From contig CAWBRY010000001.1 in the NCBI GenBank assembly GCA_963791295.1, positions 248,001 through 312,000 of the forward strand: DNA of 64,000 bases, written 5' to 3'. Position 1 is the first letter of the stretch. Every line of letters begins with the position of its first letter. Positions 35,501-43,967 of the stretch are shown here, piece after piece. The translations under genes were made by a program, and so were the position numbers. The DNA comes from CAWBRY01 sp963791295 (GTDB lineage: Bacteria; Bacteroidota; Bacteroidia; Chitinophagales; Chitinophagaceae). The notes under the pieces were generated by a model, which saw nothing but the letters and a program-made list of their open reading frames with translations, was not told the DNA's origin and searched no databases.

Positions 35501-37422
35501 TCCGCTGAAGAAGTGCTGCCGCAAAATGCCGATATACTACTCGTTGCCGTTGATGCATAGAGATTACCAGATGTGGTAGCGCAAGTAGGTGATGATGTAA
35601 GAGAGATTGCCCCAGAGCATGCATTGTTAGCAGGAGCGGGGTCGGTAATGCAAATATTGAAAGTCCAACTTGCGGGGGTGCCTGTCATCGCCGAATTGGT
35701 GAATACTCTGACTAAATATGTTGAACCAACGGTAAGCGAAGTCGCCGGGGTTAAATTCAAAGTAGTGGTACTCGTACCGCTCACACAATTGTTAGAGTTG
35801 GCATTTAGAGTTGCAACCGTACATGAATTCGTATTAAAGAGTTGCAAACGGGGATTATTGTCCATGTTGCTTCCCATGCTGCTTAGCGCAATGGTTGGCG
35901 AAGTTGTTTGTGCTACAAATGAATACCAAACATCTACCGAAGTGGTGCTTCCACAAAAAGCCGATATACCGCTTGTCGCAGTCGCCGCATATAGAGTGCC
36001 ACCGGTATTGGAACAAGTAGTACCCGAAGTCAGTGAGACAGCGGAGGCACACGCATCGTTGGCCGGCGCAGCATCGGTAATACAAATATCAAAATCCCAG
36101 GAACTAGGCGAACCGGACATAGCACTGTTGGTAAACACGCGAACCAGGTAGGTTGAACCTATTGTTAGCGAAGTGGCGGGCGTTAAGCTCAACGATGTTA
36201 CGGAAGTCCCGCTAACGCAATTGTTGGAATTGGCATTTAAGGTTGCCACCGTACACGAATTTGTATTAAAAAGTTGTAGTCTGGGTGTGTTGTCCATATT
36301 ACTTCCCATGCTGCTCAATGCAACAGTAGGAGACGTTGACTGGGCTACGAATGAATACCAGACATCGGCGGAAGTGGTACTTCCACAAAATGCCGATATG
36401 CCGCTCGTTGCCGTGGCCGCATAAAGTGTACCCGCAGTATTCGCGCAGGCACCTCCCGAAGTCAGAGCAATGGCACCAGAGCATGCGTCATTAGCGGGAG
36501 GTGCATCGACAACACAAATATTAAAGGACCAGGCGCTGGCGGTAGTCGTCATCGCAGATGTTGTAAACACTCTTACCAGATAAGTTGATCCGATCGTCAG
36601 GGCGGTTGCCGGCGTCAAACTTAATGACGTCTGGTTGGTGCCACTTACACAGTTGTTGGAGTTTGCATTTAAAGTGGCGACTGTACAGGAACTGGTATTA
36701 AATAGCTGCAAGCGTGGAGTATTATCAAGACTCGCTCCCATGCTGCTGAGTGAGATGATCGGCGAGGTGGATTCGGCAACGAAGGAATACCACACATCAG
36801 GTGAAGTGGTGTTGCCACAGAATGCGGATATGCTGGCTGTTGCAGTAGCTGCATAAAGACTGCCTGCCGTGTTAGCACAAGTGATGCCCGATGTCAGCGT
36901 TACCGCACCCGAGCATGCGTCGTTGGCAGGAGCGGGGTCTGTAATGCATATATTGAATGTTGCGGAGGTAGTTGGGATTGGAGTTGTCGTTGAAAATACG
37001 CGTACATAATATAGGGTGCCAATCGTTAATCCGCTAGTCGCAAATACAAGACCCGTATTACAGGAAAATACGGTTTGACTGCCGCAGGCACCTGTTAGAA
37101 GCTCGATCTTTGGACTCAGAAAGTTTGCACCCACACTACTCAACGTAATGGTGGGATTGGTTGATTGAGCAGTGAACCGGTACCATACATCGTAGCGGAT
37201 GGTTCCCCCGCAGGCACCTGAACCGGGGTCGGAGGCGGTCACCGTTGCACTTGCTACCGTGCCGGCTGTATTAGCGCAGGTAGCACCGGAAGTAAGAGTG
37301 ACTGCCGCCCCACAAAGGTCGTTGGCAGGTTGAGCGAAAGAAATCAGGGGGAAGACAGATAAGGAAATGACAATAACCGCAATACGCAAACATAGGGTTC
37401 GGATATGTGAGCAGTTTTTCAT
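32521..37422 (-). CDS. T9SS surface protein with six PANDxC repeats
   Basis: 1633 residues. Signal peptide (to about residue 31), then six domains of about 144 residues beginning PAND.C (about 32-885). Units 2-5 are close copies (ISAFCG, DVWYSFVA, NTPRLQLFNT, LTIGSTYLVRVFT). The pattern fits a pre-peptidase-C-like beta-sandwich, but that family call is tentative. Next come a beta-rich domain (YINVTKGLNGGTVDPGDTLEIRA), a jelly-roll module ending NDWALDDINV (about 1090-1330), an Ig-like stretch, a pre-CTD domain (HLFWSTSREDESVYFEIERSL) and a sorting domain (NIVNPFKSELSFEV ... MAAGMYILRV). It is divergent from a gene whose product begins with two of the same PANDxC domains. Confidence 0.92.
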   Translation of the reverse strand: MKNCSHIRTLCLRIAVIVISLSVFPLISFAQPANDLCGAAVTLTSGATCANTAGTVASATVTASDPGSGACGGTIRYDVWYRFTAQSTNPTITLSSVGANFLSPKIELLTGACGSQTVFSCNTGLVFATSGLTIGTLYYVRVFSTTTPIPTTSATFNICITDPAPANDACSGAVTLTSGITCANTAGSLYAATATASISAFCGNTTSPDVWYSFVAESTSPIISLSSMGASLDNTPRLQLFNTSSCTVATLNANSNNCVSGTNQTSLSLTPATALTIGSTYLVRVFTTSAMTTTASAWSFNICVVDAPPANDACSGAIALTSGGACANTAGTLYAATATSGISAFCGSTTSADVWYSFVAQSTSPTVALSSMGSNMDNTPRLQLFNTNSCTVATLNANSNNCVSGTSVTSLSLTPATSLTIGSTYLVRVFTNSAMSGSPSSWDFDICITDAAPANDACASAVSLTSGTTCSNTGGTLYAATATSGISAFCGSTTSVDVWYSFVAQTTSPTIALSSMGSNMDNNPRLQLFNTNSCTVATLNANSNNCVSGTSTTTLNLTPATSLTVGSTYLVRVFTNSAMTGTPASWTFNICITDPAPANNACSGAISLTSSPTCATTSGNLYASTATSSISAFCGSTSSADVWYSFVALSTSPTIALSGMGSSMDNAPRLQLFNTTSCTVATLNANSNNCVSGTNTTTLNLTPATSLTIGSTYLVRVFTNNALSGGAAAWDFDICVTDPAPANDACSGAITLNSATACANTAGTLYAATSTASVPGSCGNASSADVWYSFVAETAYPTITLSSVGASFNTASPRIQILSGSCGSWGSIACGTSTSLNTATSPGGAGLTVGATYFVRISTNSSTVPSSGTWTFNICITDQAAGRVDYSKSYINVTKGLNGGTVDPGDTLEIRATFVIFSKATDSLAFYDTLYHLRGLRLIPGSITLRTNEGKIFGSPFSDNFDADAGWRLASGLDTVIQINLGPNANSSSRGRLRNTSKPSFYNSTCIIMATYRVVVYASYNTKINYKGGAITYRDTATGVYNKINFNRDSLIVYQSPGLCPNAVSSLNAVGVESNGTFGVPSSGVPLARNRGTSPYTPTYTYAYFQSGSPQGPQDYYYGIANNTSARFTLLNTWGKADGSSPSYRVFTLWDIIGDHTGASNTAKGNPPCDTTKPVSATNPCGYMLIINSAYKTDTAFQYTVSNLCPNTYYEISAWMRNICYKCGCDSNGVGASGGGYIPLATGDSSGVQPNLAFQVNGTDYYTTGNLRYSGTTPTGSDSTNSWVKRGFTYLTGITQTSFTLTIRNNAPGGGGNDWALDDINVATCLPNMSYSPSLVPTVCDSNTLTINDTVRSYFNNYTNYKWQRSTNSGSSWTDVTAALGPVTPSWNGSAYQYVSSYTIPPSQTLLSDSGDLYRVIVATTVPNLANTNCQFTDGVSIITLSVMNCFIPLKIDLLSFNGKLVNNQTHLFWSTSREDESVYFEIERSLDGINFRNIGTVSSLNNSASETNLYSFIDPDDFDDKAWYRIVIVNGGGRKKYSAIIQLVKGAVGFGIGNIVNPFKSELSFEVTANTASKIEVSLIDLYGKTLNNKSLSIYSGVNSISLRNLDLMAAGMYILRVKCKDVVVNNMVLKK
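34775..37329 (-). repeat. Six PANDxC domain repeats, 432-bp period
   Basis: The PAND codons recur at about 36913, 36482, 36051, 35617 and 35185, that is every 431-434 bases (144 codons). The central four copies keep long shared DNA words, so they look recently amplified or homogenised. Confidence 0.88.
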
Positions 37423-37547
37423 GGTCGGATCTAATGGTTTCCTCTGATGGTGGTCTCACAAAATAATCCAAACAGGGGTACATTATCAATAGGATTTCTA
37501 TCAGGATTTCTAAGTGTTTTTACTCAGAGAATTTAGGTACATATTCG

Positions 37548-37577
37548 TTTGCCCCTTAAGGTGCATTTAATATTTTG
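37548..37577 (+). promoter_or_regulatory. Candidate promoter of the second GSDH gene
   Basis: TTTG (37548-37551), 18 bases, ATATTTTG (37570-37577): correct -33 but an imperfect -7. On the other strand an ATTG ... TTATTTTG pair may serve the divergent gene. The 178-base gap holds nothing else. Confidence 0.35.
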
Positions 37578-37600
37578 TACTACCGAATCCTGGAAACACC

Positions 37601-40561
37601 ATGTCAAAACTATTTGCCACCACCACCGCATTACTTTTTTTTACCATATCCTTCGTAAGTGAGTTAAATGCTCAGCCCGCCAATGATAATTGTAGCGGAG
37701 CCGTGACGCTAACAGCGGGAACTCCTGTATCGGGGACCGTTTGGAATGCGACCGCCAGTTCTAGCATCCCAACCGGGTGTTCAGTCGGCAATCCGGACGA
37801 TGATGTATGGTATAGATTCACTGCCACTTCATCGGGTGTCGCGACAATAACGCTGAGTGCAGTTGGCACTGAACTCGATGCTTCGGGCGCCATCATCCAG
37901 CTCTTTTCAGGAAGCTGCGGAAGCCTTACTTCGGTTGCCTGCGCCAACGGTTCCCTATCGGAATTGATTACAAATGGGCTAACCAACGGGAACACATATT
38001 TTCTTCGGGTGTTTGCTTATGCAACAGGCGCATTGACTGGCGGATCCTCAGGTTCAGCATTTACTATAACATTTACAACGGCCGTGCCACCTCCCTCAAA
38101 TGATGAATGTGTAAATTCTATACTGTTGCCAACTTCCAATTCATGTCTGAATTCGAAGGGATGGTTGCAGGGGGCTACTACCAGCAGTGGCGCTCCGAAT
38201 TGTTCTCCTGGTCCTGTGAAGTATGATGTTTGGTATCATTTCGTGGCTTCCAGCACCAGTCATATTGCTACGATCAGTTCCTTAGGATCTAATATTAACA
38301 CTTCGGCGAGATTGCAACTCTTATCCGGATCATGCGGATCATTAAATTCATTGGATTGTGGGACTACATCGGTAAGTAGTTCCTCGCTTACTATCGGTAA
38401 TACTTATTATGTAAGGGTGTCTTCAAATACATCTAGCAGTAGCACTTTTACCAGCAACGCAAGTTTTAATGTGTGCGTTACCGATCCACTTTCGCCTTCC
38501 GTTGTTGACTCCACGGCCAGCCTTTTCAATACGGCGATTGTCGCCAGGAATTTGGGTTATCCATGGGAACTAACTTATGGACCCGACGATTCTTTATGGA
38601 TCACGGAGGCAAGAGGGTATCGCGTTCTTCGCATTAGCTCGACACGATCAGCTGCGCAGGTAAATGTTCCGGCACAGCAGGTATTGAGAATTCCATTGGG
38701 TGTAGGCGAGATCAATTTTGGTAGAGACCAGGAAGATATTGATCCGGGCGGTGGCGTAACGGGCCGCTGGCCGCAAGGCGGAATGCAGGGTCTGGCTATT
38801 CATCCGGACTTCATGACCAACAGCAGCAAGCGATGGGTTTACCTGTCTTATGTCTATAAAGTTGTGAACTGCGCCAATAGCAATACCGCTTGTGATTATC
38901 GCACTAAGATTGTTCGTTGCCGTTTTTATTTTTCCGCGGATGCAGGCAACCCATCATTGCGAATTCCAAAGGCCGATACACTAACGATCATGGATACTGT
39001 AATTTCCAACCTCTCCGGCAGCAATGATCATAATTCAGGCAGATTGAAAGTAGGACCCACATTGGAGGGACCCGACAATACCTATAAATTATATTATACT
39101 ATTGGAGATATGGGTGCCGGTCAATTCAACAATGCAAGCCGGACAAACTATGCACAGAATACAGATACGGCTGAAGGGAAGGTACTAAGATTGAATACCG
39201 AACCCGATGGAGATGGGGTGCCTGGCTCTCCGGTACATGAATATTCAAAGTGGAGGCAATGGATACCGAATAATAATCCATTCAATCATTCAGTATTCAC
39301 TTCTGTCAAAACACCGGTTTATAGTTTTGGCCATCGAAACGCGCAAGGTCTCGCCTGGGGTAATGTGAATGGCACCTGGCGATTGTATAGCTCGGAGCAT
39401 GGAGATATGTCCGGCGATGAAGTAAATATCATACAATCGGGACACAACTACGGATGGCCGAAAGTAACAGGAATGGCGGACGACAACTACAATACCTATG
39501 ATGACTTGAATAACGGCTTTACTGCCAATAATGTGCTGGCGAGTCAGACCATAAATGATGAATCTACTTTTTACGGCCACACATCCAATATCACCCGACC
39601 GATGTTTGAATTCTTTAACTGGACTGCGGCCCAAATTCAAACCACTTCCGGAAATATATTTACCTGGCCAACCATTGCACCATCCAGCATTGATTTTTAT
39701 AGCGGAAATATACCGGGATGGAAATATTCTCTCCTGGTGCCTTCTCTGAAATATGGATTGTTCCGGCTAAAATTGAATTCGACCGGCAGCCTGGTTGACA
39801 GCACTGCTTCCTCTCCGAATACAGTAGATACATTTCCGTTGATGCACGGCTGGCGTGTCAGGGATATTGCTATCAACCCTGTTCCTAACAGCGGACAGTT
39901 CTGGGCCATTACGGATAGCAGTGGCTCTACATCCGGACCGACTGGTGGCTTTGCCGGTGGAAATCAAAGCACACAGGACGCAGGAAGGGTGCTGCGATTG
40001 ACATACAAGACAGCGATTACATTGCCCGTCAGTTTTGAAAGTTTCACCGGGAAATTGTTACCGGACAGAACCATTCGATTGGACTGGAAAGCAGAAACAG
40101 ATCAGAATCACAGTTATTTCGAAGTGGAAAAATCAACTGACAATTCTTCCTTCACTCCGATTGGAAGAGTATGGGGTGGACCACCTTATTACTATATCGA
40201 TCCTTCTCCCAATGTTGGGAACAATTACTACCGGATCAGGGAGGAAGAATTTAATAAAGCGCCCTCCTACAGTAAGGTGATCAATGTAGTCTATGATCCT
40301 TCCGCGTACATCGTTGCGATGTATCCTAATCCAATGAAGGATGTATTAAATATAAGAATAGCTGCCCCCAGGCCCGGGAAAATACAAATAGAAGGTATCG
40401 ATATGCAGGGAAGAGTATTGTACCGGCAAAATCAATTGGTGAGTGTCGGCACGAAAGAAATTCAGATCGATGTAAGAAAATGGGCTCCCCAACTATATAC
40501 TATAAAAGTGACGGGGGAAAAGAATAATACATTGTCTATTCAAAAGATCATGAGACAATAA
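37601..40561 (+). CDS. T9SS protein with two PANDxC domains and a sugar-dehydrogenase-like propeller
   Basis: 986 residues. Signal peptide (to about residue 24), two PANDxC-type domains (about 25-163 and 164-305; DDVWYRFTA, YDVWYHFVA), then a GSDH propeller (about 308-805; PWELTYGPDDSLWITEARG, QGLAIHPDF, GHRNAQGLAWGN, GHNYGWPKVTG). A pre-CTD domain (LPVSFESFTGKLLPDRTIRLDW) and a sorting domain (MYPNPMKDVLNIRI) end it. It combines the N-terminal module of its divergent neighbour with the enzyme-like module of the 26731 gene, a case of domain shuffling. Export through T9SS is expected; catalysis is unproven. Confidence 0.92.
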   Translation: MSKLFATTTALLFFTISFVSELNAQPANDNCSGAVTLTAGTPVSGTVWNATASSSIPTGCSVGNPDDDVWYRFTATSSGVATITLSAVGTELDASGAIIQLFSGSCGSLTSVACANGSLSELITNGLTNGNTYFLRVFAYATGALTGGSSGSAFTITFTTAVPPPSNDECVNSILLPTSNSCLNSKGWLQGATTSSGAPNCSPGPVKYDVWYHFVASSTSHIATISSLGSNINTSARLQLLSGSCGSLNSLDCGTTSVSSSSLTIGNTYYVRVSSNTSSSSTFTSNASFNVCVTDPLSPSVVDSTASLFNTAIVARNLGYPWELTYGPDDSLWITEARGYRVLRISSTRSAAQVNVPAQQVLRIPLGVGEINFGRDQEDIDPGGGVTGRWPQGGMQGLAIHPDFMTNSSKRWVYLSYVYKVVNCANSNTACDYRTKIVRCRFYFSADAGNPSLRIPKADTLTIMDTVISNLSGSNDHNSGRLKVGPTLEGPDNTYKLYYTIGDMGAGQFNNASRTNYAQNTDTAEGKVLRLNTEPDGDGVPGSPVHEYSKWRQWIPNNNPFNHSVFTSVKTPVYSFGHRNAQGLAWGNVNGTWRLYSSEHGDMSGDEVNIIQSGHNYGWPKVTGMADDNYNTYDDLNNGFTANNVLASQTINDESTFYGHTSNITRPMFEFFNWTAAQIQTTSGNIFTWPTIAPSSIDFYSGNIPGWKYSLLVPSLKYGLFRLKLNSTGSLVDSTASSPNTVDTFPLMHGWRVRDIAINPVPNSGQFWAITDSSGSTSGPTGGFAGGNQSTQDAGRVLRLTYKTAITLPVSFESFTGKLLPDRTIRLDWKAETDQNHSYFEVEKSTDNSSFTPIGRVWGGPPYYYIDPSPNVGNNYYRIREEEFNKAPSYSKVINVVYDPSAYIVAMYPNPMKDVLNIRIAAPRPGKIQIEGIDMQGRVLYRQNQLVSVGTKEIQIDVRKWAPQLYTIKVTGEKNNTLSIQKIMRQ

Positions 40562-40603
40562 AAATCATATCACCTTCCTGCTATCGCAGGAGCTTTGTTG
40601 CAG

Positions 40604-40632
40604 ACCCTCTTCAATCACGGAGAGGGTTTTTT
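40604..40632 (+). terminator. Rho-independent terminator before rsmA
   Basis: ACCCTCT (40604-40610) pairs with AGAGGGT (40621-40627) and is followed by a T-run. Confidence 0.85.
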
Positions 40633-40658
40633 ACATCTCTGAATAAATGCCTATCAAC

Positions 40659-40666
40659 TACTTTTG
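40659..40666 (+). promoter_or_regulatory. -7 element abutting rsmA start
   Basis: TACTTTTG matches TAnnTTTG exactly and ends two bases before the first ATG. No TTTG is seen 19-20 bases upstream (a T-run at 40627-40632 is the nearest). If used, the transcript would be leaderless or start at the second ATG (40672). Confidence 0.4.
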
Positions 40667-40668
40667 CT

Positions 40669-41424
40669 ATGATGTACACCTTAAAAAAATCGTTAGGCCA
40701 GCATTTTTTGAAGGATGAAAACATTTGCCGCAAGATCGTGCAGGCGTTGAAGGAACACTCCTTTACGCGGTTGCTGGAAATCGGGCCGGGAGGAGGCGCA
40801 TTAACAAAACATCTGTTGTCCCTCGAAGGGATTCAGTTCAAGGCAGTGGAGCTGGATGAAGAGAAAGTAAATTATTTATTGGACTTATATCCGCAACTCG
40901 AGGGGAAGCTCATTCATCAGAATTTCCTGGATATGGATCTTCCTTTTAGCGAAAGGTTTACGGTGGTGGGAAACTTCCCGTACAATATTTCTACCCAGAT
41001 ATTGTTTAAAATATTGGAATGGAAGGATGAAACAGAATGTATGGTGGGCATGTTTCAGAAAGAGGTTGCTCAAAGGGTAGCAGCGAAGGAAGGCTCGAAA
41101 ATGTATGGAGTCACCAGTGTGTTAGTCCAGGCATTTTTTTCAGTGGAGTTTTTATTCGAGGTGGCAGAAAGAAGCTTTCAGCCTCCGCCCAAAGTGAAAA
41201 GTGGAGTCATTCGCTTATTACCCAGGGAGAAGGAATTAAATATGAAATCATCGAAAGACTTTTTTTTGCTGGTAAAGACAGCTTTTAATCAAAGACGGAA
41301 AACATTAAGAAATGCGGTGAAGAATCTATTTGAAGACTCCTTTCTGAAAGACGCTTTGTTTGATCGAAGGGCCGAACAATTGAAAGTGGAGGAATTCGCC
41401 GATTTAACTTTTAAAATGAAATGA
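40669..41424 (+). CDS. rsmA: 16S rRNA (adenine-1518/1519-N6)-dimethyltransferase
   Basis: 251 residues. It uses S-adenosylmethionine to dimethylate two adenines in 16S rRNA helix 45 during late small-subunit assembly. Motifs: KKSLGQHFLKDENI (residues 5-18), SAM-binding LEIGPGGGALTKHLL (about 37-51), VELDEEKV, and the catalytic NFPYNIS (about 105-111, NLPY type). The late QPPPKVKSGVIRL and FNQRRKTLRNAV are also typical. Length is normal. ATG 40669 or 40672 could start it. The next gene overlaps by four bases (ATGA). Confidence 0.96.
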   Translation: MMYTLKKSLGQHFLKDENICRKIVQALKEHSFTRLLEIGPGGGALTKHLLSLEGIQFKAVELDEEKVNYLLDLYPQLEGKLIHQNFLDMDLPFSERFTVVGNFPYNISTQILFKILEWKDETECMVGMFQKEVAQRVAAKEGSKMYGVTSVLVQAFFSVEFLFEVAERSFQPPPKVKSGVIRLLPREKELNMKSSKDFFLLVKTAFNQRRKTLRNAVKNLFEDSFLKDALFDRRAEQLKVEEFADLTFKMK

Positions 41425-42386
41425 GCAGTTCAAGTATACAACCAGGTAAGAAGGGGCCGTCGGGAAAGGTAATCATCACTGGAAAGGCCCATGATTACCT
41501 GAAAGAGAAATTGGCACAGCATGGTTTCGATGTATCGTATCAACCGGCGATAACCTATAAGGAAGTATCGGCTACCATTGCCGATATCGTAGGGCTAATA
41601 GTAACGACACGCATCAAAGTGGACCAGGCTCTGTTAGAAAAAGCAGGCCGGTTAAAATGGGTGGGCAGGCTAGGAAGTGGAATGGAATTAATCGATAGCG
41701 CCTATGCCGCCAGCAAGGGAATTATATGTGTAAGCAGTCCTGAAGGAAACAGGGATGCCGTTGCGGAACATTGCCTGGGTCTATTGCTGGGCCTGATGAA
41801 TAAAATTCATTCCAGCTTTGAAGAGATCAAAAAAGGAATTTGGCACCGGGACGAAAATCGCGGCATTGAATTAAACGGAAAGACAGTCGGGATTATTGGT
41901 TATGGAAATACGGGCAGCTCTTTTGCCGCCTTATTGGAGTCTTTTAATGCAGTTGTGCTTGCCTATGACAAATACAAATTCGGATTTGGAGGCGATCATA
42001 TTAAGGAGGCCAGTCTGGACCAGATCTGTCGCTATTCCGATGTTATCAGTTTCCATGTGCCGTTAACAGACGAAACGCTGCATATGGCGGGGCACAAACT
42101 TTTCAATAAACTTGAGAAGAGGCCCTTCTTCCTGAATACTTCGCGCGGAAGCGTTGTGAATACGGCCGAACTGATCCAGGCGCTAAAAGACGGAAAGATC
42201 GCCGGCGCGGGTCTGGACGTCCTTGACAACGAAAAGTTGGATAGCTACAATAGCGCAGAAAGGGGGCAGTTGGACTGGCTGGTAGCACAGCCAAATGTGA
42301 TTATCACTCCCCATGTCGCAGGCTACAGCCAGGAGGCTTTTTTAAAAATGGCAAAAATCCTGCTGGGCAAGCTGGGGCTGGACTAG
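41421..42386 (+). CDS. D-2-hydroxyacid dehydrogenase (phosphoglycerate-dehydrogenase-like)
   Basis: 321 residues. NAD-dependent D-2-hydroxyacid dehydrogenase fold: nucleotide-binding GKTVGIIGYGNTGSSFA (about 153-169), substrate/catalytic Arg region GRLGSGMELID (about 85), catalytic Glu in GLDVLDNEKL and His in TPHVAG. FHVPLTDETLHMAG and LNTSRGSVVNTAELIQAL are typical. The ACT domain of longer SerA forms is absent, so it may be a short-type SerA or another 2-ketoacid reductase. It is coupled to rsmA by a four-base overlap. Confidence 0.9.
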   Translation: MSSSSIQPGKKGPSGKVIITGKAHDYLKEKLAQHGFDVSYQPAITYKEVSATIADIVGLIVTTRIKVDQALLEKAGRLKWVGRLGSGMELIDSAYAASKGIICVSSPEGNRDAVAEHCLGLLLGLMNKIHSSFEEIKKGIWHRDENRGIELNGKTVGIIGYGNTGSSFAALLESFNAVVLAYDKYKFGFGGDHIKEASLDQICRYSDVISFHVPLTDETLHMAGHKLFNKLEKRPFFLNTSRGSVVNTAELIQALKDGKIAGAGLDVLDNEKLDSYNSAERGQLDWLVAQPNVIITPHVAGYSQEAFLKMAKILLGKLGLD

Positions 42387-42388
42387 GT

Positions 42389-42420
42389 TTTCTTTATTTC
42401 CAAATCATTTTTTATATTTG
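42389..42420 (+). promoter_or_regulatory. Promoter of greA
   Basis: TTTC (42389-42392), 20 bases, TATATTTG (42413-42420): exact -7 element and one mismatch at -33. It lies directly after the previous stop codon. Confidence 0.7.
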
Positions 42421-42433
42421 ACAATTAATACTG

Positions 42434-42478
42434 CAACGCTTCAGATCTTCCTGGGGCGTTGTTATTTTTTTCTTTTTT
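42434..42478 (+). terminator. Hairpin plus T-tract between promoter and greA
   Basis: CAACGC (42434-42439) pairs with GCGTTG (42456-42461), with inner CAG/CTG pairing possible, followed by a T-rich tract to 42478. It may end the upstream operon, but it lies downstream of the greA promoter and so could also act as an attenuator. A second small hairpin (GCCCG-CAG-CGGGC) follows at 42482-42494, before the ribosome-binding site. Confidence 0.6.
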
Positions 42479-42511
42479 ATGGCCCGCAGCGGGCTGAAAA
42501 GGGAGGTGAAT

Positions 42512-42985
42512 ATGAGTGATATTCAATATGTAACCCAGGAGACATTTGATCAAGTAAGGCACGACCTGCAGAGGATGAAGGGCGTCGATCGTCCCGCAGC
42601 CAGCCGTGCTATTGCCGAAGCAAGAGAGAAGGGAGACCTCAAGGAAAATGCGGAATACGATGCAGCAAAGGAAGCTCAGGGATTACTTGAAGCAAAGATT
42701 GCGGCATTGGAAGGACTTATTGTGAACATTCGCGTACTCGATGAGTCCAATATAGACACCAGTAAAGTGTCGATCCTAACGAAAGTGACGTTGACAAATT
42801 TAATTACAAAGAAAAGGGTGACGTATAAGATAGTGAGTGAGAAGGAAGCGGATCTAAAGACGGGCAAGATTTCTGTTACTTCGCCGATCGGTAAGGGAAT
42901 CCTGGGTAAGCATGTGGGAGATACGGCTGAAGTGCAAGCCCCTGCCGGAGTATTAAAATTTAAAATTGAGGAGATCACTGCCTGA
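42512..42985 (+). CDS. greA: Transcription elongation factor GreA
   Basis: 157 residues from ATG 42512, which has a strong GGGAGGTG ribosome-binding site and gives the usual GreA length; the frame is open to an ATG at 42479, but those 11 residues look like leader. It rescues backtracked RNA polymerase by stimulating transcript cleavage. The N-terminal coiled coil has the acidic tip (DLKENAEYDAAKEAQ, about 42-56) and the C-terminal domain has VTLTNLITKKRVTYKIV and SPIGKGILGKHVGD. It is followed three bases later by the HIT gene, so the two form an operon. Confidence 0.95.
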   Translation: MSDIQYVTQETFDQVRHDLQRMKGVDRPAASRAIAEAREKGDLKENAEYDAAKEAQGLLEAKIAALEGLIVNIRVLDESNIDTSKVSILTKVTLTNLITKKRVTYKIVSEKEADLKTGKISVTSPIGKGILGKHVGDTAEVQAPAGVLKFKIEEITA

Positions 42986-42988
42986 TCT

Positions 42989-43378
42989 ATGACCATATTT
43001 TCAAAGATCATCGCCGGAGAAATACCGAGCTATAAAATAGCCGAGAATGATCGGTTCTTTGCCTTCCTGGATATCTTTCCTTTGAAGGAAGGACATGTGC
43101 TGGTGGTCCCGAAAACCGAAGTCGACAACCTCTTCGATCTGCCTGAAGAATATCTAAAGGAAATGTTGCTCTTTGCGCGGCCTATTGCAAAGGCAATTGA
43201 AAAAGCATTTCCATGTAATCGATGTGGTATTAGTGTAATTGGTCTGGAGGTACCACATGCTCATGTTCACCTGGTGCCGATCAACTCGGCCAATGACCTC
43301 AATTTTACGCGGGGAAAGCCGGCGGCCTCAAAGGAAAGTTTGAAAAAGGCACAAGAAAAAATAGTGGGCTTTCTCTGA
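42989..43378 (+). CDS. HIT family protein (histidine-triad nucleotide hydrolase or transferase)
   Basis: 129 residues. The HIT fold opens with IFSKIIAGEIPSYKI and has the histidine triad HAHVHLVP (about residues 90-97), with FPLKEGHVLVVPK before it. It binds and hydrolyses nucleotide phosphoramidates or dinucleotides; the physiological substrate is not known. Co-transcribed with greA. It converges with ruvC, whose stop codon is adjacent (43379). Confidence 0.93.
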   Translation: MTIFSKIIAGEIPSYKIAENDRFFAFLDIFPLKEGHVLVVPKTEVDNLFDLPEEYLKEMLLFARPIAKAIEKAFPCNRCGISVIGLEVPHAHVHLVPINSANDLNFTRGKPAASKESLKKAQEKIVGFL

Positions 43379-43942
43379 TCATTTTTTTAGTCTTCCCGGA
43401 TTTTGTTTTATAAAATCATTCCAATTGTTCAATCGCTTTTCAGACTTATTAATGAGAGTATACATTTGAAAGTGATGACAAACTGCTACAGCCAGCGCAT
43501 CCGTTGCATCATAGAATTTTGTTTCTTCTTTCAGCGAAAGCAATTGCTTCAGCATTTTCCACACCTGCTCCTTATCTGCATTGCCATTGCCCGTAATGGA
43601 TTGCTTGACTTTTTTAGGTGAATATTCTGTAACGGGAAGGCCGGCGCTCATGGCTGCTGCAATAGCAACTCCCTGTGCTCTTCCCAACTTCAACATGCTT
43701 TGTACATTCTTGCCAAAAAAGGGAGCTTCAATAGCGAACTCGTGAGGTTTGAATTTTCGAATGAGCTCTTCAACTTTTTGATGAATCAATTTCAATCGCT
43801 CATGATTATTTTTCTTACCGGAAAATCTTAGTTCCTGCATTTCCTTCATCACGATTCCAGAACCATTTATTTCAATAATTCCATAACCCATTACCAGGGT
43901 TCCGGGATCTATTCCCAATATTATTTTAGTAGCCTTTTGCAA
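43379..43942 (-). CDS. ruvC: Holliday junction resolvase RuvC
   Basis: 187 residues from the TTG at 43942 (QKATKIILGIDPG), about the normal family length. The frame is open to an ATG at 43999, but that would add 19 unusual residues and overlap the divergent gene by 32 bases. Catalytic acidic residues: Asp in GIDPGTLVMGYG, Glu in FAIEAPFFGKN, and two Asp in YDATDALAVAVCHH. It cuts four-way junctions made by RuvAB; ruvB lies at 62678-63712 in this window, so the genes are not linked. Confidence 0.9.
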   Translation of the reverse strand: MQKATKIILGIDPGTLVMGYGIIEINGSGIVMKEMQELRFSGKKNNHERLKLIHQKVEELIRKFKPHEFAIEAPFFGKNVQSMLKLGRAQGVAIAAAMSAGLPVTEYSPKKVKQSITGNGNADKEQVWKMLKQLLSLKEETKFYDATDALAVAVCHHFQMYTLINKSEKRLNNWNDFIKQNPGRLKK

Positions 43943-43967
43943 CCGGGAATGTATTTTTACAAGATTA

